A stretch of DNA of 64,000 nucleotides from Bacillus sp. N13C7 (lineage in GTDB: Bacteria > Bacillota > Bacilli > Bacillales > Bacillaceae): NCBI RefSeq assembly GCF_026790065.1, contig NZ_JALAMO010000001.1:380156-444155 (forward strand), written 5' to 3'. Below are positions 18,709-30,605 of the stretch, in pieces (within the stretch, counting starts at the first letter, position 1; each line of letters begins with the position of its first letter). A program made the position numbers and the translations under genes. Under the pieces are notes generated by a model, which saw only the letters and a program-made list of their open reading frames with translations, searched no databases and was not told the DNA's origin.

Positions 18709-18981
18709 TTATACATCAAGAGGGTGCTGCAGGATCATATTATTTTGTAAAGCTTGCAGCTGAAGTCTCATTCTGTACAGCTGTTCTCTCTGCTGATCAT
18801 TTGACGACAGCCACAGCTTATTCAAGGCATTTACCGCGTTTTCAAGCTGCATTTGTGCATCACTGTATTCTTGATCGTTATAATGCTCTTGTTTAGAAGC
18901 GACTTTCAGCTGTTCTTCAGCATAATCATACGCCTGCATACATTGCTGGAGATGTTCATCTACTGATTGTCTTGTTGCCAC
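18709..18981 (-). CDS. ytzC: small helical protein YtzC (DUF2524)
   Basis: A 90-aa, largely alpha-helical, Gln-rich cytoplasmic protein of unknown function (for example HLQQCMQAYDYAEEQL and LYRMRLQLQALQNN). It has no membrane segment or signal. I use GTG at 18981, which has AGAGGAGGGG just upstream; the in-frame ATG at 19050 has no site. It is monocistronic with its own terminator and diverges from ytqA. Confidence 0.82.
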   Translation of the reverse strand: MATRQSVDEHLQQCMQAYDYAEEQLKVASKQEHYNDQEYSDAQMQLENAVNALNKLWLSSNDQQREQLYRMRLQLQALQNNMILQHPLDV

Positions 18982-19076
18982 AGTAACCCCTCCTCTTGGT
19001 AATGGAAACAATCCATCATTCATATTGTAGCCCCATCTGGCTTCGTTCAATAAAGTAATTTATGGTCGATATTCAT

Positions 19077-19105
19077 TTGTTCTCTTGTGAAATGCGTGCT
19101 ACAAT
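19077..19105 (+). promoter_or_regulatory. ytqA promoter
   Basis: TTGTTC (19077-19082), 17-bp spacer, TACAAT (19100-19105), about 38 bp before the start codon. Confidence 0.7.
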
Positions 19106-19142
19106 TTTAGGATGCAATTGTACGCAAGGAGGCACATGAATT

Positions 19143-21785
<2,643 letters not shown>

Positions 21786-21805
21786 CACATGCACCCCCAA
21801 CTAGT

Positions 21806-22585
21806 TCAAATATATTGATCAGTAAACGCTCTTGCTGCTTTAAAGACATCTTCTCTTTCGGGTTCATTAAATATTTCATGATAAAGCCCTTCCCACTCTC
21901 TATACGCTTTATTGTGGGAAGCAACACCTGAAAACCACTTTTTAACCATCGTTTTGTCGACAAGCTTGTCGTCACCGGCCTGCATAACCAGAAGCGGGAC
22001 TCTCAAAAACGCATCTGTCGGCACCATCGCTGACTCAATTGTTTTTAACAGTTCTCTGTACCATCTCACAGATACTTTCCTGACATACAACGAGTCATTT
22101 TGGTCAGCCTCGATCACTTCCTCATTGCGGGTCGCCATATCAATTGATAATCCCGAATCAACCTTAAGCGACGGAGCAATAACATTCAGTCCTCTTGATG
22201 CAAGGTCAAGTGCTTTATTGACTTTAATTTGCAGTCCAAGACACGGTGATGATAAAATAATTCCCGTAATGCGGGGATTTCTTTGCTGCTTAAACCATTC
22301 AATCGCGACCAGGCCGCCCATGCTGTGACCGAGCAGAAATACCGGCAGCTCAAAGGTTCGCGCTTTATCTATCCAAGTTTCTACTTCATCAATGTATTCT
22401 TGAAATGAGCGAATATGACCTCTGGCCCTCGTGGTTGTCCCCTGGCCCGGCAAATCGCCCATAACAACGTGATAACCCGAAGATCTCCACATTTCAATCA
22501 GCCATTTATATCGTCCGTGATATTCACTTGCTCCGTGGATCATCACAATCACTGCAACAGGTCTGTCTGCTTTCCAGGTCCACAT
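21806..22585 (-). CDS. ytpA: alpha/beta hydrolase YtpA (lysophospholipase, bacilysocin synthesis)
   Basis: A 259-aa alpha/beta hydrolase of the monoglyceride lipase/lysophospholipase group. It has oxyanion region VMIHGASEYHGRY, nucleophile Ser in LLGHSMGG, Asp in QAGDDKLVD and the final catalytic His in YHEIFNEPE. Known work links it to the phospholipid antibiotic bacilysocin, probably by removing an acyl chain from phosphatidylglycerol. The ATG at 22585 has GAGGTG upstream; the frame stays open 100 codons further but runs through the ytoA region. It is first gene of ytpAB. Confidence 0.92.
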   Translation of the reverse strand: MWTWKADRPVAVIVMIHGASEYHGRYKWLIEMWRSSGYHVVMGDLPGQGTTTRARGHIRSFQEYIDEVETWIDKARTFELPVFLLGHSMGGLVAIEWFKQQRNPRITGIILSSPCLGLQIKVNKALDLASRGLNVIAPSLKVDSGLSIDMATRNEEVIEADQNDSLYVRKVSVRWYRELLKTIESAMVPTDAFLRVPLLVMQAGDDKLVDKTMVKKWFSGVASHNKAYREWEGLYHEIFNEPEREDVFKAARAFTDQYI

Positions 22586-22636
22586 GCTGTTCACCTCATA
22601 CCATTTTAAATAAATAGAGAAAGAAGGATGAATGTT

Positions 22637-23152
22637 ATGATCTACCCTTATAACGAACATAAGCCAGATATTCACCCAACAGCCTTTGTAGCTGATAATG
22701 CCACAATTACCGGTGACGTCGTGATCGGAGAACAGTCCAGCATTTGGTTTTCTGTTGTCATAAGGGGAGATGTCGCGCCGACCAGAATCGGGAACAGAGT
22801 CAATATACAAGATTTGAGCTGCCTCCATCAAAGTCCGAACCAGACGCTTCTCATTGAAGATGACGCCACGATAGGGCATCAGGTTACACTTCATAGCGCT
22901 ATTATCCGAAAGAATGCCTTAATCGGCATGGGCTCAATCATTTTAGACGGAGCCGAAGTTGGCGAAGGTGCCTTTATTGGTGCCGGGAGTCTTGTCCCGC
23001 CGGGAAAAATCATCCCGCCTGGCCACCTCGCCTTTGGCTGTCCTGCAAAAGTCATCCGCCCTTTGACCGAAGAAGACCGAAACGATATGCAAAGAATACG
23101 GTCGGAATATGTAACAAAGGGCCAATACTATAAATCACTTCAACAAACATAA
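22637..23152 (+). CDS. ytoA: gamma-carbonic anhydrase-like hexapeptide protein YtoA
   Basis: A 171-aa left-handed beta-helix protein. Hexapeptide repeats run from about residue 15 to 140 (for example NATITGDVVIGEQS). The histidines in LSCLHQS and IGHQVTLHS occupy the positions of zinc ligands in gamma-class carbonic anhydrases. It would act as a cytoplasmic trimer; actual enzyme activity is not proven by sequence. I chose ATG 22637, with AAGGA upstream, over ATG 22628, which overlaps that site. It diverges from ytpA with only 51 bp between. Confidence 0.9.
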   Translation: MIYPYNEHKPDIHPTAFVADNATITGDVVIGEQSSIWFSVVIRGDVAPTRIGNRVNIQDLSCLHQSPNQTLLIEDDATIGHQVTLHSAIIRKNALIGMGSIILDGAEVGEGAFIGAGSLVPPGKIIPPGHLAFGCPAKVIRPLTEEDRNDMQRIRSEYVTKGQYYKSLQQT

Positions 23153-23213
23153 GACCAGCTTCGTCTTACTTTACCATTTTTCAAATTATGTTTGAAAGCA
23201 ATAACCATTGTTT

Positions 23214-23245
23214 ACCCGGACCTAATCAAAGTTCGGGTTTTAAAT
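23214..23245 (+). terminator. probable ytoA terminator
   Basis: 8-bp stem ACCCGGAC (23214-23221) with GTTCGGGT (23231-23238), one G-T pair, then TTTAAATT. It lies about 60 bp after ytoA. Confidence 0.6.
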
Positions 23246-23382
23246 TCTCCATAAAACGTTCACATGTGACATCAAACGTATGACTTTTATCTTATCATAA
23301 AAACATGATCCGCAACTGAAAGCAGCCAATGCAAAAAACACATTCCTATTCTTTCCTGTTCTCTATTTTTCTATGTGCATAC

Positions 23383-23413
23383 ACAAAAAGAGCCCCCAAG
23401 GAGCTCTTTTTGT
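23383..23413. terminator. ytnA terminator
   Basis: 11-bp stem ACAAAAAGAGC (23383-23393) with 23403-23413, followed by a U-run on the minus strand. It abuts the ytnA stop codon. Confidence 0.85.
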
Positions 23414-24804
23414 CAGCTGATATTTCGTTTGCTGTCAGCAGAAGCATTTTTCTTATGAAAACCTTTTCCATAATACACAGCAAGTAAGATCAGAAACCAT
23501 AGCGGCCCGACAATCACGGCTACTCTTGTATCCGGACTGTAAGCCATAAGAATAACGACAAATGCCAAAAATGCCAATGATACATAAGACGTAAACGGAA
23601 ACAAGGGCATTTTGTATTTTAAGTGTTTCTTTTCTTCCGGCTGCAAGCTTTTCCGGTAGCTAATTTGAGAAAGCAAAATGATCGCCCACGTCCAGATCGC
23701 TCCGAACGTCGCAATGCTTGTGACCCAAGTAAATACCTTTGCAGGTACAACATAGTTTAACAGCACGCCAACCAATAAAGCACCCGCTGAAGCCAGAACA
23801 GCTTTTCCCGGGATGCCGCCTTTTGTCAGCTGTCCGTAAGGTTTTGGCGCCTCACCCTGTTCCGCTAAATTAAACAGCATGCGCCCTGTGCTGAATATGC
23901 CGCTGTTACAGGAAGACAGCGCGGCTGTCAAGACGACAAAATTAATGATGCCGGCAGCCGACGGAATGCCCACTTTTTCAAATGTGAGAACAAACGGGCT
24001 TCCCTTTGAGCCAATTTCCTGCCATGGATAAATAGACATAATGACAAATAAAGCACCGACATAAAAAATCAAAATACGCCAAAAAACTGTATCAATTGCT
24101 TTGGCTAATGATTTTTGCGGGTTTTTCACTTCACCAGCCGTCACTCCGATCATTTCGATCCCTAAATAAGCGAACATCACCATTTGGAGTGACAATAAAA
24201 CTCCTTTTATTCCATGTGGGAAAAATCCTCCGTTGTTCCACAAATTGCTGATTCCGGTTGCAATGCCTCCATTGCCGACCCCTGCAATAATCATCAACAA
24301 CCCGACAGCAATCATAGATAAGATTGCAACAATCTTAATCAAAGCGAACCAGAATTCCAGCTCTCCGTAAGCTTTAACAGCCAAGAAATTAACACCCGTC
24401 ATGATGATCAGCGCGGATAATGCCCAAATCCAGTTCGGCACGTCCGGAAACCAGTACCCCATATAAATACCGACAGCAGTGATTTCAGCCATACAGGTGA
24501 CAACCCATAAAAACCAGTAGTTCCATCCTGTGAGATAGCCTGCAAGCGGTCCCAAATAATCACGCGCATACCTGCTGAAGGAGCCAGCGACCGGCTTTTG
24601 AATAGCCATTTCCCCAAGTGCTCTCATAATAAAAAACATGATCAGGCCGCTTGCGGCATACGCTGCCAAAATTCCCGGCCCTGCTAATTGAATAGCTGAT
24701 GCGGAACCAAGGAACAATCCTACTCCTATTGCAGCTCCTAATGACATTAAAGAAATATGCCTTTGCTCAAGTCCGCGGTGCAGCTCTTGTTTTTGTTTTT
24801 GCAT
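23413..24804 (-). CDS. ytnA: amino acid permease YtnA (AlaP, alanine uptake)
   Basis: A 463-aa APC-superfamily permease with 12 hydrophobic segments. The first helix carries the family signature SLGAAIGVGLFLGSASAI. A later motif, SSCNSGIFSTGRMLF, is typical of the AAT/GABA-permease group. It imports an amino acid with protons. As I recall, B. subtilis YtnA has been identified as a main alanine permease (AlaP), but sequence alone cannot fix the substrate. The ATG at 24804 is preceded by AGGGGAGAAG. It is monocistronic between two terminators. Confidence 0.9.
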   Translation of the reverse strand: MQKQKQELHRGLEQRHISLMSLGAAIGVGLFLGSASAIQLAGPGILAAYAASGLIMFFIMRALGEMAIQKPVAGSFSRYARDYLGPLAGYLTGWNYWFLWVVTCMAEITAVGIYMGYWFPDVPNWIWALSALIIMTGVNFLAVKAYGELEFWFALIKIVAILSMIAVGLLMIIAGVGNGGIATGISNLWNNGGFFPHGIKGVLLSLQMVMFAYLGIEMIGVTAGEVKNPQKSLAKAIDTVFWRILIFYVGALFVIMSIYPWQEIGSKGSPFVLTFEKVGIPSAAGIINFVVLTAALSSCNSGIFSTGRMLFNLAEQGEAPKPYGQLTKGGIPGKAVLASAGALLVGVLLNYVVPAKVFTWVTSIATFGAIWTWAIILLSQISYRKSLQPEEKKHLKYKMPLFPFTSYVSLAFLAFVVILMAYSPDTRVAVIVGPLWFLILLAVYYGKGFHKKNASADSKRNIS

Positions 24805-24903
24805 GCTTTCTTCTCCCCTAGAAAAAATTATCAATAAAACATTTTTCTGAATCTTTCGTGTGGATTGGGTCATCAATGATGCTGGAGAAATAAAGGGATA
24901 ATA

Positions 24904-24933
24904 ACAAGGCTTTCGACGAATCGAAAGCCTTGT
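24904..24933. terminator. asnB terminator
   Basis: Perfect 13-bp stem (24904-24916 with 24921-24933) and CGAA tetraloop, right after the asnB stop. Confidence 0.85.
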
Positions 24934-24936
24934 CTG

Positions 24937-26835
24937 TTATACAAAGATGACTTCTTTAGGCTGATGGCTCAGCTCTTCAGGCATATACCGTTTTTCAATA
25001 TTGATGCTGTGCCAGATCATAAAGATCAGTACTGTCCAGATTTTACGGCTGTTATCGGCCTTGTCTGCACAGTGGTCTTCAAGAAGCTGAAGGACATAAT
25101 CCTTGTGGATATAAGCATCTGTTTGGCTTTCCTGAATAATGTTCCGCACCCATGCGTTCATTTCGTTTTTCAGCCAATGACGGATCGGTACAGGGAAACC
25201 AAGCTTTTTGCGGTTTAATACGTGCTCAGGCACAATTCCTTCAGCTGCTTTGCGAAGAAGGTACTTTGTCGTGCCGTTCTTCGTTTTGAGCTCATCAGGA
25301 ATCTTTGAAGCAACGTCAAATACCACTTTATCCAAGAACGGCACACGCAGTTCCAAGGAATTCGCCATCGTCATTTTATCCGCTTTTAACAAAATGTCGC
25401 CGCGCATCCAAGTGTGGATATCGACATACTGCATTTTGTTGATATCGCTGTATGAGCTGCTCTCTGTGAAGTAAGTCTTCGTCACATCGCGATATGAAAG
25501 GTTCGGATTATAATGCTTCAGCAGCTGTTTTTTGACAGGCTCTTCAAAGATTTTTGCGTTACCGATGTAACGATCCTGAAGCGGCGTGCAGCCGCGCTCA
25601 AGCAGGCTCTTTCCTCTCATTCCTTCAGGCATAACGGCCGCAACGTGCAGAAGCATCTTTTTCAGGCCGGACGGAATGCGCTCAAACGGTTTAAGCGAAA
25701 GCGGTTCACGGTAAATGTTATATCCGCCGAAGAGCTCGTCCGCACCTTCACCTGATAAAGCAACCGTTACATGTTTTTTCGCTTCTTTTGCAACAAAATA
25801 CAACGGAATCGCAGCCGGATCAGCAAGCGGATCATCAAAATGCCATACAATCTTTGGAAGCTCATTCATGTATTCCTCAGGCGAAATGACTTTGCTGATA
25901 TTTTCAATGCCTAGTGCCGCCGCAGTTTCTTTCGCTACATCGACTTCACTGAAGCCCTGCTGCTCGAATCCGACAGAGAAAGTTTTTAAGTTTGGATGAA
26001 ATTCTTTCGCAACGGATACAATAAAGGAAGAATCAATTCCGCCAGACAGGAATGAACCGACAGGAACGTCACTTCTCATATGAACGTTTACAGAGTCATA
26101 AATCGCGTCTCTGACTTCTTTCACAAGCTTATCTTCTTCAGTCTGCACAGGCTTGAAGTTCGCTTTGAAATACGTTTTAAATGTGATATCACCGTCCGGG
26201 CGGATTGTAAACTGTGAACCCGGCTCTACTTTTTTCACATTGGCATCAAGCGTGCTTGGTTCAGGAACAAATTGGAAGGACATGTATTGCTGCAGTGCCT
26301 CTTTATCTATTTCAATCTCATTTTGAGCAACCATTAAACTTTTTCTCTCTGAGGCAAAATAAACCTGATCATTGATTGTTGTGTAGTACAACGGTTTGAT
26401 GCCAAATGGATCTCTTGCTCCATAAAGCACATGATCGTTTTTATTCCAAATCAGAAAGGCAAACATACCGCGCAGTTTGGACGCCGCTTCTTCTTTATAG
26501 TGACGGTAAGTCGCAAGAAGAACCTCTGTGTCCGAATCCGTGTTGAAAGTATACCCCTTAGCTTCAAGTTCTTCTCTCAGTTCAATATAGTTATAGATTT
26601 CTCCGTTAAAGATAATCCAATATGCTTCATCTTCATATGATAAAGGCTGTCCGCCATTTTCTACATCAATAATGCTGAGCCGTCTGAATCCGAATCCGAC
26701 GTGCTCATCATGGTAATATCCATCACTGTCAGGACCGCGGTGAACGATCATTTGGTTCATTTGTTTGATTAGTTCTTCTTGATCAGCGGTTTGAGCTAAC
26801 GGATGCTTGTTAAAAACCCCGACAAATCCACACAT
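24937..26835 (-). CDS. asnB: asparagine synthetase (glutamine-hydrolysing)
   Basis: A 632-aa class II glutamine amidotransferase. The N-terminal Cys (MCGFVGVF) is the glutaminase nucleophile, followed by the NGEIYNY and GMFAFLIW glutamine-site motifs. The synthetase domain has PP-loop LSGGIDSS at about residue 262 and SGEGADELFGGY. It makes asparagine from aspartate, glutamine and ATP. In B. subtilis AsnB is also linked to amidation of meso-diaminopimelate in peptidoglycan. The ATG follows TGGAGG, and a promoter lies at 26894-26921. It is monocistronic. Confidence 0.97.
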   Translation of the reverse strand: MCGFVGVFNKHPLAQTADQEELIKQMNQMIVHRGPDSDGYYHDEHVGFGFRRLSIIDVENGGQPLSYEDEAYWIIFNGEIYNYIELREELEAKGYTFNTDSDTEVLLATYRHYKEEAASKLRGMFAFLIWNKNDHVLYGARDPFGIKPLYYTTINDQVYFASERKSLMVAQNEIEIDKEALQQYMSFQFVPEPSTLDANVKKVEPGSQFTIRPDGDITFKTYFKANFKPVQTEEDKLVKEVRDAIYDSVNVHMRSDVPVGSFLSGGIDSSFIVSVAKEFHPNLKTFSVGFEQQGFSEVDVAKETAAALGIENISKVISPEEYMNELPKIVWHFDDPLADPAAIPLYFVAKEAKKHVTVALSGEGADELFGGYNIYREPLSLKPFERIPSGLKKMLLHVAAVMPEGMRGKSLLERGCTPLQDRYIGNAKIFEEPVKKQLLKHYNPNLSYRDVTKTYFTESSSYSDINKMQYVDIHTWMRGDILLKADKMTMANSLELRVPFLDKVVFDVASKIPDELKTKNGTTKYLLRKAAEGIVPEHVLNRKKLGFPVPIRHWLKNEMNAWVRNIIQESQTDAYIHKDYVLQLLEDHCADKADNSRKIWTVLIFMIWHSINIEKRYMPEELSHQPKEVIFV

Positions 26836-26893
26836 AGTATTGCCTCCATAATTAAAATTGTCATCATTGAACCCCTATTTATAGACGCTGTGA

Positions 26894-26921
26894 ATAGTAT
26901 TTGGTTTCACGGTTATGTAAA
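26894..26921 (-). promoter_or_regulatory. asnB promoter
   Basis: Minus-strand TTTACA (26916-26921), 16-bp spacer, TACTAT (26894-26899), about 60 bp upstream of the start. Confidence 0.55.
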
Positions 26922-26954
26922 AAAATAAACATGAATACAACGTAAAAAAGGGAA

Positions 26955-26977
26955 AGCCGCTTAACCAGTAAGCGGCT
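26955..26977. terminator. metK terminator
   Basis: 9-bp stem AGCCGCTTA (26955-26963) with 26969-26977, followed on the minus strand by TTCCCTTTTTT. Confidence 0.85.
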
Positions 26978-26983
26978 ATAAAA

Positions 26984-28186
26984 TTATTCTCCTAACGCTT
27001 CTTTACGCAGCTGCTCCGCTTTGTCTGTGCGCTCCCAAGGAAGGTCAACATCGTGACGTCCAAAGTGACCGTACGCAGCAGTTTGTTTGTAGATCGGACG
27101 GCGCAAATCAAGCATTTTGATAATGCCGGCAGGTCGTAAATCAAAGTTATTGCGAACAACTTCAATCAGTTTTTCCTCAGAAGCTTTTCCGGAACCGAAT
27201 GTGTTGATTGAGATTGACACAGGCTGTGCAACACCGATCGCGTAAGCAAGCTGTACTTCGCAAGAATCAGCAAGCTCAGCCGCAACGATGTTTTTCGCAA
27301 CGTATCTTGCCGCATAAGCTGCAGAACGGTCTACCTTCGTCGCGTCCTTACCTGAGAACGCGCCTCCGCCGTGGCGTGCATAGCCGCCGTACGTATCAAC
27401 GATGATTTTGCGTCCTGTAAGTCCCGCATCCCCTTGAGGGCCTCCGATTACGAAACGTCCTGTAGGGTTGATGAAATATTTTGTTTCTTCATCAATCAGC
27501 TCTTCAGGAACAACCGGATTGATTACATGTTCTTTAATGTTGCGCTGAATTTGCTCAAGCGTAATTTCAGGATGATGCTGAGTTGAAATTACAATCGCGT
27601 CAATGCGGACTGGTTTGTTATTTTCATCGTACTCAACCGTTACCTGTGTTTTGCCGTCAGGGCGAAGGTACGGAAGAATATCTTCTTTACGGACTTCACT
27701 CAGGCGGCGGGCTAATTTATGGGCAAGTGAAATTGGAAGAGGCATAAGCTCTTTGGTTTCGTTGCACGCATAACCGAACATTAATCCTTGGTCACCCGCA
27801 CCAATCGCTTCTATTTCTTCGTCACTCATTGTGCCTTCACGGGCTTCAAGCGCTTGGTCTACACCCATCGCGATATCAGCAGACTGCTCATCAATTGATG
27901 TTAAAACTGCACAAGTTTCCGCATCAAATCCGTATTTTGCACGTGTGTATCCGATTTCTTTAATGGTTTGGCGAACCGTTTTCGGAATGTCAACATACGT
28001 AGATGTTGTGATCTCTCCGCTGACAAGAACCAAACCTGTTGTCACAGACGTTTCACAAGCAACACGCGCGTTAGGGTCTTTCTTTAAAATTTCATCTAAA
28101 ATGCTGTCAGAAATCTGGTCACAGATTTTATCCGGATGCCCCTCCGTAACAGATTCTGATGTAAATAAACGACGATTTTTACTCAT
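26984..28186 (-). CDS. metK: S-adenosylmethionine synthetase
   Basis: A 400-aa enzyme that makes SAM from methionine and ATP, the normal length for the family. It has the N-terminal GHPDK motif, the GAGDQG ATP-binding hexapeptide and the GGGAFSGKD phosphate-binding loop, all intact. The ATG at 28186 has AGGAGG upstream; the longer open frame is non-coding leader. An S-box (SAM) riboswitch lies directly upstream, so high SAM should terminate transcription early. Confidence 0.98.
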   Translation of the reverse strand: MSKNRRLFTSESVTEGHPDKICDQISDSILDEILKKDPNARVACETSVTTGLVLVSGEITTSTYVDIPKTVRQTIKEIGYTRAKYGFDAETCAVLTSIDEQSADIAMGVDQALEAREGTMSDEEIEAIGAGDQGLMFGYACNETKELMPLPISLAHKLARRLSEVRKEDILPYLRPDGKTQVTVEYDENNKPVRIDAIVISTQHHPEITLEQIQRNIKEHVINPVVPEELIDEETKYFINPTGRFVIGGPQGDAGLTGRKIIVDTYGGYARHGGGAFSGKDATKVDRSAAYAARYVAKNIVAAELADSCEVQLAYAIGVAQPVSISINTFGSGKASEEKLIEVVRNNFDLRPAGIIKMLDLRRPIYKQTAAYGHFGRHDVDLPWERTDKAEQLRKEALGE

Positions 28187-28305
28187 GATTTGCTTCCTCC
28201 TGCACAAGGCCTCCCGAAAGACCTTGTATATATGATACGGAACTCGCTCCCTCTTATACAATGTAACTTTATATTAGAGAATGTTAATTGGCATATTTAT
28301 GAAAT

Positions 28306-28493
28306 AAAAAAACCTTTTCCATCGAGGAAAGGGTTTGGTCTTTGTGCCTTTCACTCTTATCGCTCAAGGAATCATACAACCTTGCAACAGGTTAGCACCT
28401 TGGTTGTCTCACATAGTTGAACATAATAAATCACAGAGAAACCGGTTGCTGGGCTTCATAGGGCCTGTCCCTCCGCCAGCTCGGGATAAGAGT
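28306..28493 (-). promoter_or_regulatory. SAM-I (S-box) riboswitch of metK
   Basis: On the minus strand the P1 strands ACTCTTATC (28485-28493) and GATAAGAGT (28353-28361) enclose the S-box core: GAGCTGGCGGAGGGA, GAAGCCCAGCAACC and AAGGTGCTAACCTG. It is followed by a terminator hairpin (about 28313-28336) and seven U. It is a complete transcription-terminating riboswitch that turns metK off when SAM is abundant. Confidence 0.97.
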
Positions 28494-28509
28494 ATCCGCT
28501 CAATGAAAT

Positions 28510-28539
28510 ATCTTATCGTAAAAGGGTTTGCAATGTCAA
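28510..28539 (-). promoter_or_regulatory. metK promoter
   Basis: Minus-strand TTGACA (28534-28539), 18-bp spacer, TAAGAT (28510-28515), just upstream of the riboswitch. Confidence 0.75.
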
Positions 28540-28632
28540 TATGATTCAAAAGAAATAGGCACCTATATCGAGGGAAAACATTGGAAAACGCACACACAAA
28601 AAATGATAAATAGTATAGACTATTTGAAAATA

Positions 28633-28643
28633 TATGTTATACT
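28633..28643 (+). promoter_or_regulatory. CcpN operator over the pckA -10 box
   Basis: TATGTTATACT fits the CcpN consensus TRTGHYATAYW at every position. It includes the -10 hexamer TATACT (28638-28643). The -35 is weak (ATAGAC). CcpN is known to repress pckA and gapB on glucose. Confidence 0.75.
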
Positions 28644-28689
28644 AATTCACAATTAGCAAAACACAAAAAACGATAAAGGAAGGTTTCAT

Positions 28690-30273
28690 ATGAACTCAGT
28701 TGATTTGACCGCTGATTTACAAGCCTTATTAACAAGTCCAAATGTGCGTCATAATTTATCAGCAGCACAGCTTACAGAAAAAGTACTCTCCCGGAACGAA
28801 GGCATTTTAACATCTACGGGTGCCGTTCGGGCGACTACAGGTGCTTACACAGGGCGTTCACCTAAAGACAAATTCATCGTAGAGGAAGAAAGCACGAAAA
28901 ATAAGATCGATTGGGGAACGGTGAACCAGCCGATTTCAGAAGAAGCGTTTGACAGGCTGTACACCAAAGTCGTCAGCTACCTGAAACAGCGGGATGAGCT
29001 GTTTGTTTTCGAAGGATTTGCCGGAGCAGATGAAAAATACAGGCTGCCAATCACCGTCGTGAATGAGTTCGCATGGCACAATTTATTCGCCAGACAGCTG
29101 TTTATCCGCCCGGAAGGCAACGATAAGAAAACTGTTGAACAGCCATTTACCATTCTTTCTGCTCCGCATTTCAAAGCAGATCCAAAAACAGATGGCACAC
29201 ATACCGAAACCTTTATTATTGTCTCTTTTGAAAAGCGGACGATTTTAATCGGCGGAACAGAGTATGCCGGCGAAATGAAGAAATCCATTTTCTCCATTAT
29301 GAATTTCCTGCTCCCTGAAAGAGATATTTTATCTATGCATTGCTCCGCCAATGTCGGTGAAGAAGGCGATGTCGCTCTTTTCTTCGGGTTGTCCGGAACA
29401 GGCAAGACCACCCTGTCAGCAGACGCTGACCGCAAACTGATCGGTGACGATGAACACGGCTGGTCTGACACAGGTGTCTTTAATATCGAAGGCGGATGCT
29501 ACGCCAAGTGCATTCATTTAAGCGAAGAAAAGGAGCCTCAGATTTTTAACGCGATCCGCTTCGGGTCGGTTCTCGAAAATGTTGTGGTTGATGAAGATAC
29601 ACGCGAAGCCAATTATGATGATTCTTTCTATACTGAAAACACGCGTGCAGCTTACCCGATCCATATGATTGACAACATCGTGACCCCAAGCATGGCTGGC
29701 CATCCTTCAGCAATTGTCTTTTTAACGGCCGACGCTTTCGGAGTCCTGCCGCCGATCAGCAAACTGACGAAGGAGCAGGCGATGTACCATTTCTTGAGCG
29801 GCTATACGAGCAAGCTTGCCGGAACCGAACGCGGTGTGACATCTCCTGAAACGACGTTCTCCACATGCTTCGGCTCACCATTCCTGCCGCTTCCAGCTCA
29901 CGTCTATGCTGAAATGCTCGGCAAAAAGATCGATGAACACGGCGCAGACGTTTTCCTGGTCAATACCGGATGGACCGGCGGCGGCTACGGCACAGGCGAA
30001 CGGATGAAGCTTTCTTACACTAGAGCGATGGTCAAAGCAGCGATTGAAGGCAAATTAGAGGATGCAGAAATGATGACTGACGATATTTTCGGCCTTCACA
30101 TTCCACTTCACGTTCCTGGCGTTCCTGATCATATTCTTCAGCCTGAAAACACGTGGACCAACAAGGAAGAATACAGAGAAAAGGCTCTCTACCTCGCAAA
30201 TGAATTCAAAGAGAATTTCAAAAAGTTCGCACATACAGATGCCATTGCACAGGCAGGCGGCCCTCTCGTTTAA
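28690..30273 (+). CDS. pckA: phosphoenolpyruvate carboxykinase (ATP)
   Basis: A 527-aa ATP-type PEP carboxykinase that converts oxaloacetate and ATP to PEP and CO2, the entry step of gluconeogenesis. It has kinase-1a P-loop [11 protein letters not shown] at about residue 235, the metal-binding region [16 protein letters not shown], and RSPKDKF near the N-terminus for substrate. The ATG follows AAAGGAAGG. Transcription should be blocked by CcpN on glucose. It ends at a hairpin facing ytmB. Confidence 0.98.
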   Translation: MNSVDLTADLQALLTSPNVRHNLSAAQLTEKVLSRNEGILTSTGAVRATTGAYTGRSPKDKFIVEEESTKNKIDWGTVNQPISEEAFDRLYTKVVSYLKQRDELFVFEGFAGADEKYRLPITVVNEFAWHNLFARQLFIRPEGNDKKTVEQPFTILSAPHFKADPKTDGTHTETFIIVSFEKRTILIGGTEYAGEMKKSIFSIMNFLLPERDILSMHCSANVGEEGDVALFFGLSGTGKTTLSADADRKLIGDDEHGWSDTGVFNIEGGCYAKCIHLSEEKEPQIFNAIRFGSVLENVVVDEDTREANYDDSFYTENTRAAYPIHMIDNIVTPSMAGHPSAIVFLTADAFGVLPPISKLTKEQAMYHFLSGYTSKLAGTERGVTSPETTFSTCFGSPFLPLPAHVYAEMLGKKIDEHGADVFLVNTGWTGGGYGTGERMKLSYTRAMVKAAIEGKLEDAEMMTDDIFGLHIPLHVPGVPDHILQPENTWTNKEEYREKALYLANEFKENFKKFAHTDAIAQAGGPLV

Positions 30274-30280
30274 AAAGCAA

Positions 30281-30313
30281 AAGCCAAGAGCAATTACGCT
30301 CTTGGCTTGTTTT
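30281..30313. terminator. bidirectional terminator pckA / ytmB
   Basis: 11-bp stem AAGCCAAGAGC (30281-30291) with 30298-30308, then GTTTT on the plus strand. On the minus strand it follows the ytmB stop and is trailed by TTTGC. Confidence 0.85.
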
Positions 30314-30554
30314 AATTGACAGAATGCAAAGAAGTCAGCTTGTACGTAATGATGGTCCGGCCGCCTTCCCATTGAAGCTTCTGCACCTCAGCTGTGCCCG
30401 ACTTTTCGCCGAACTTTGTTTTGCGCACATCCATTGGGATCTCCATCGGATATACTCGGTATCCGTCTTTTTCTAACGTGAATATATTTTCATCTATGCG
30501 AACTTCTTTTCCTTTTGTCACAATCAGTGTATTAAATTCAACAGGCATTCCCAA
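30312..30554 (-). CDS. ytmB: small conserved protein YtmB (DUF2584)
   Basis: An 80-aa soluble beta-rich protein of unknown function, with segments such as GYRVYPMEIPMDV and EGGRTIITYKL. No signal peptide or membrane segment. TTG at 30554 has AAAGGGGA seven bases upstream; an ATG two codons later is the alternative. It lies 51 bp downstream of ytmA on the same strand, so the two are probably co-transcribed. Confidence 0.8.
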   Translation of the reverse strand: MGMPVEFNTLIVTKGKEVRIDENIFTLEKDGYRVYPMEIPMDVRKTKFGEKSGTAEVQKLQWEGGRTIITYKLTSLHSVN

Positions 30555-30605
30555 AGTGAAATCCCCTTTCGTTCTCTTTTTTCTTTATGATAACATATTT
30601 CACCT

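Larger units (their letters stand above)
28187..28689. other. 503-bp regulatory region between metK and pckA
   Basis: No protein gene. The metK half contains the S-box riboswitch (28306-28493) and its promoter (28510-28539). The pckA half contains a CcpN-type site over the pckA -10 box (28633-28643). The stretch 28540-28620 shows nothing else clear. Confidence 0.85.

Noticed and set aside
21923..22328. Long plus-strand frame opposite ytpA (start 21912)
   Set aside because: It has no ribosome site and its sequence is the shadow of a conserved hydrolase gene on the other strand.
22586..22894. N-terminal extension of YtpA by about 103 codons
   Set aside because: It crosses the ytoA start region and lacks a ribosome site; the start at 22585 has GAGGTG and gives the family length.
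28977..29471. 164-codon minus-strand frame inside pckA
   Set aside because: Serine/proline-rich shadow of the conserved PEP carboxykinase frame, with no site or promoter.
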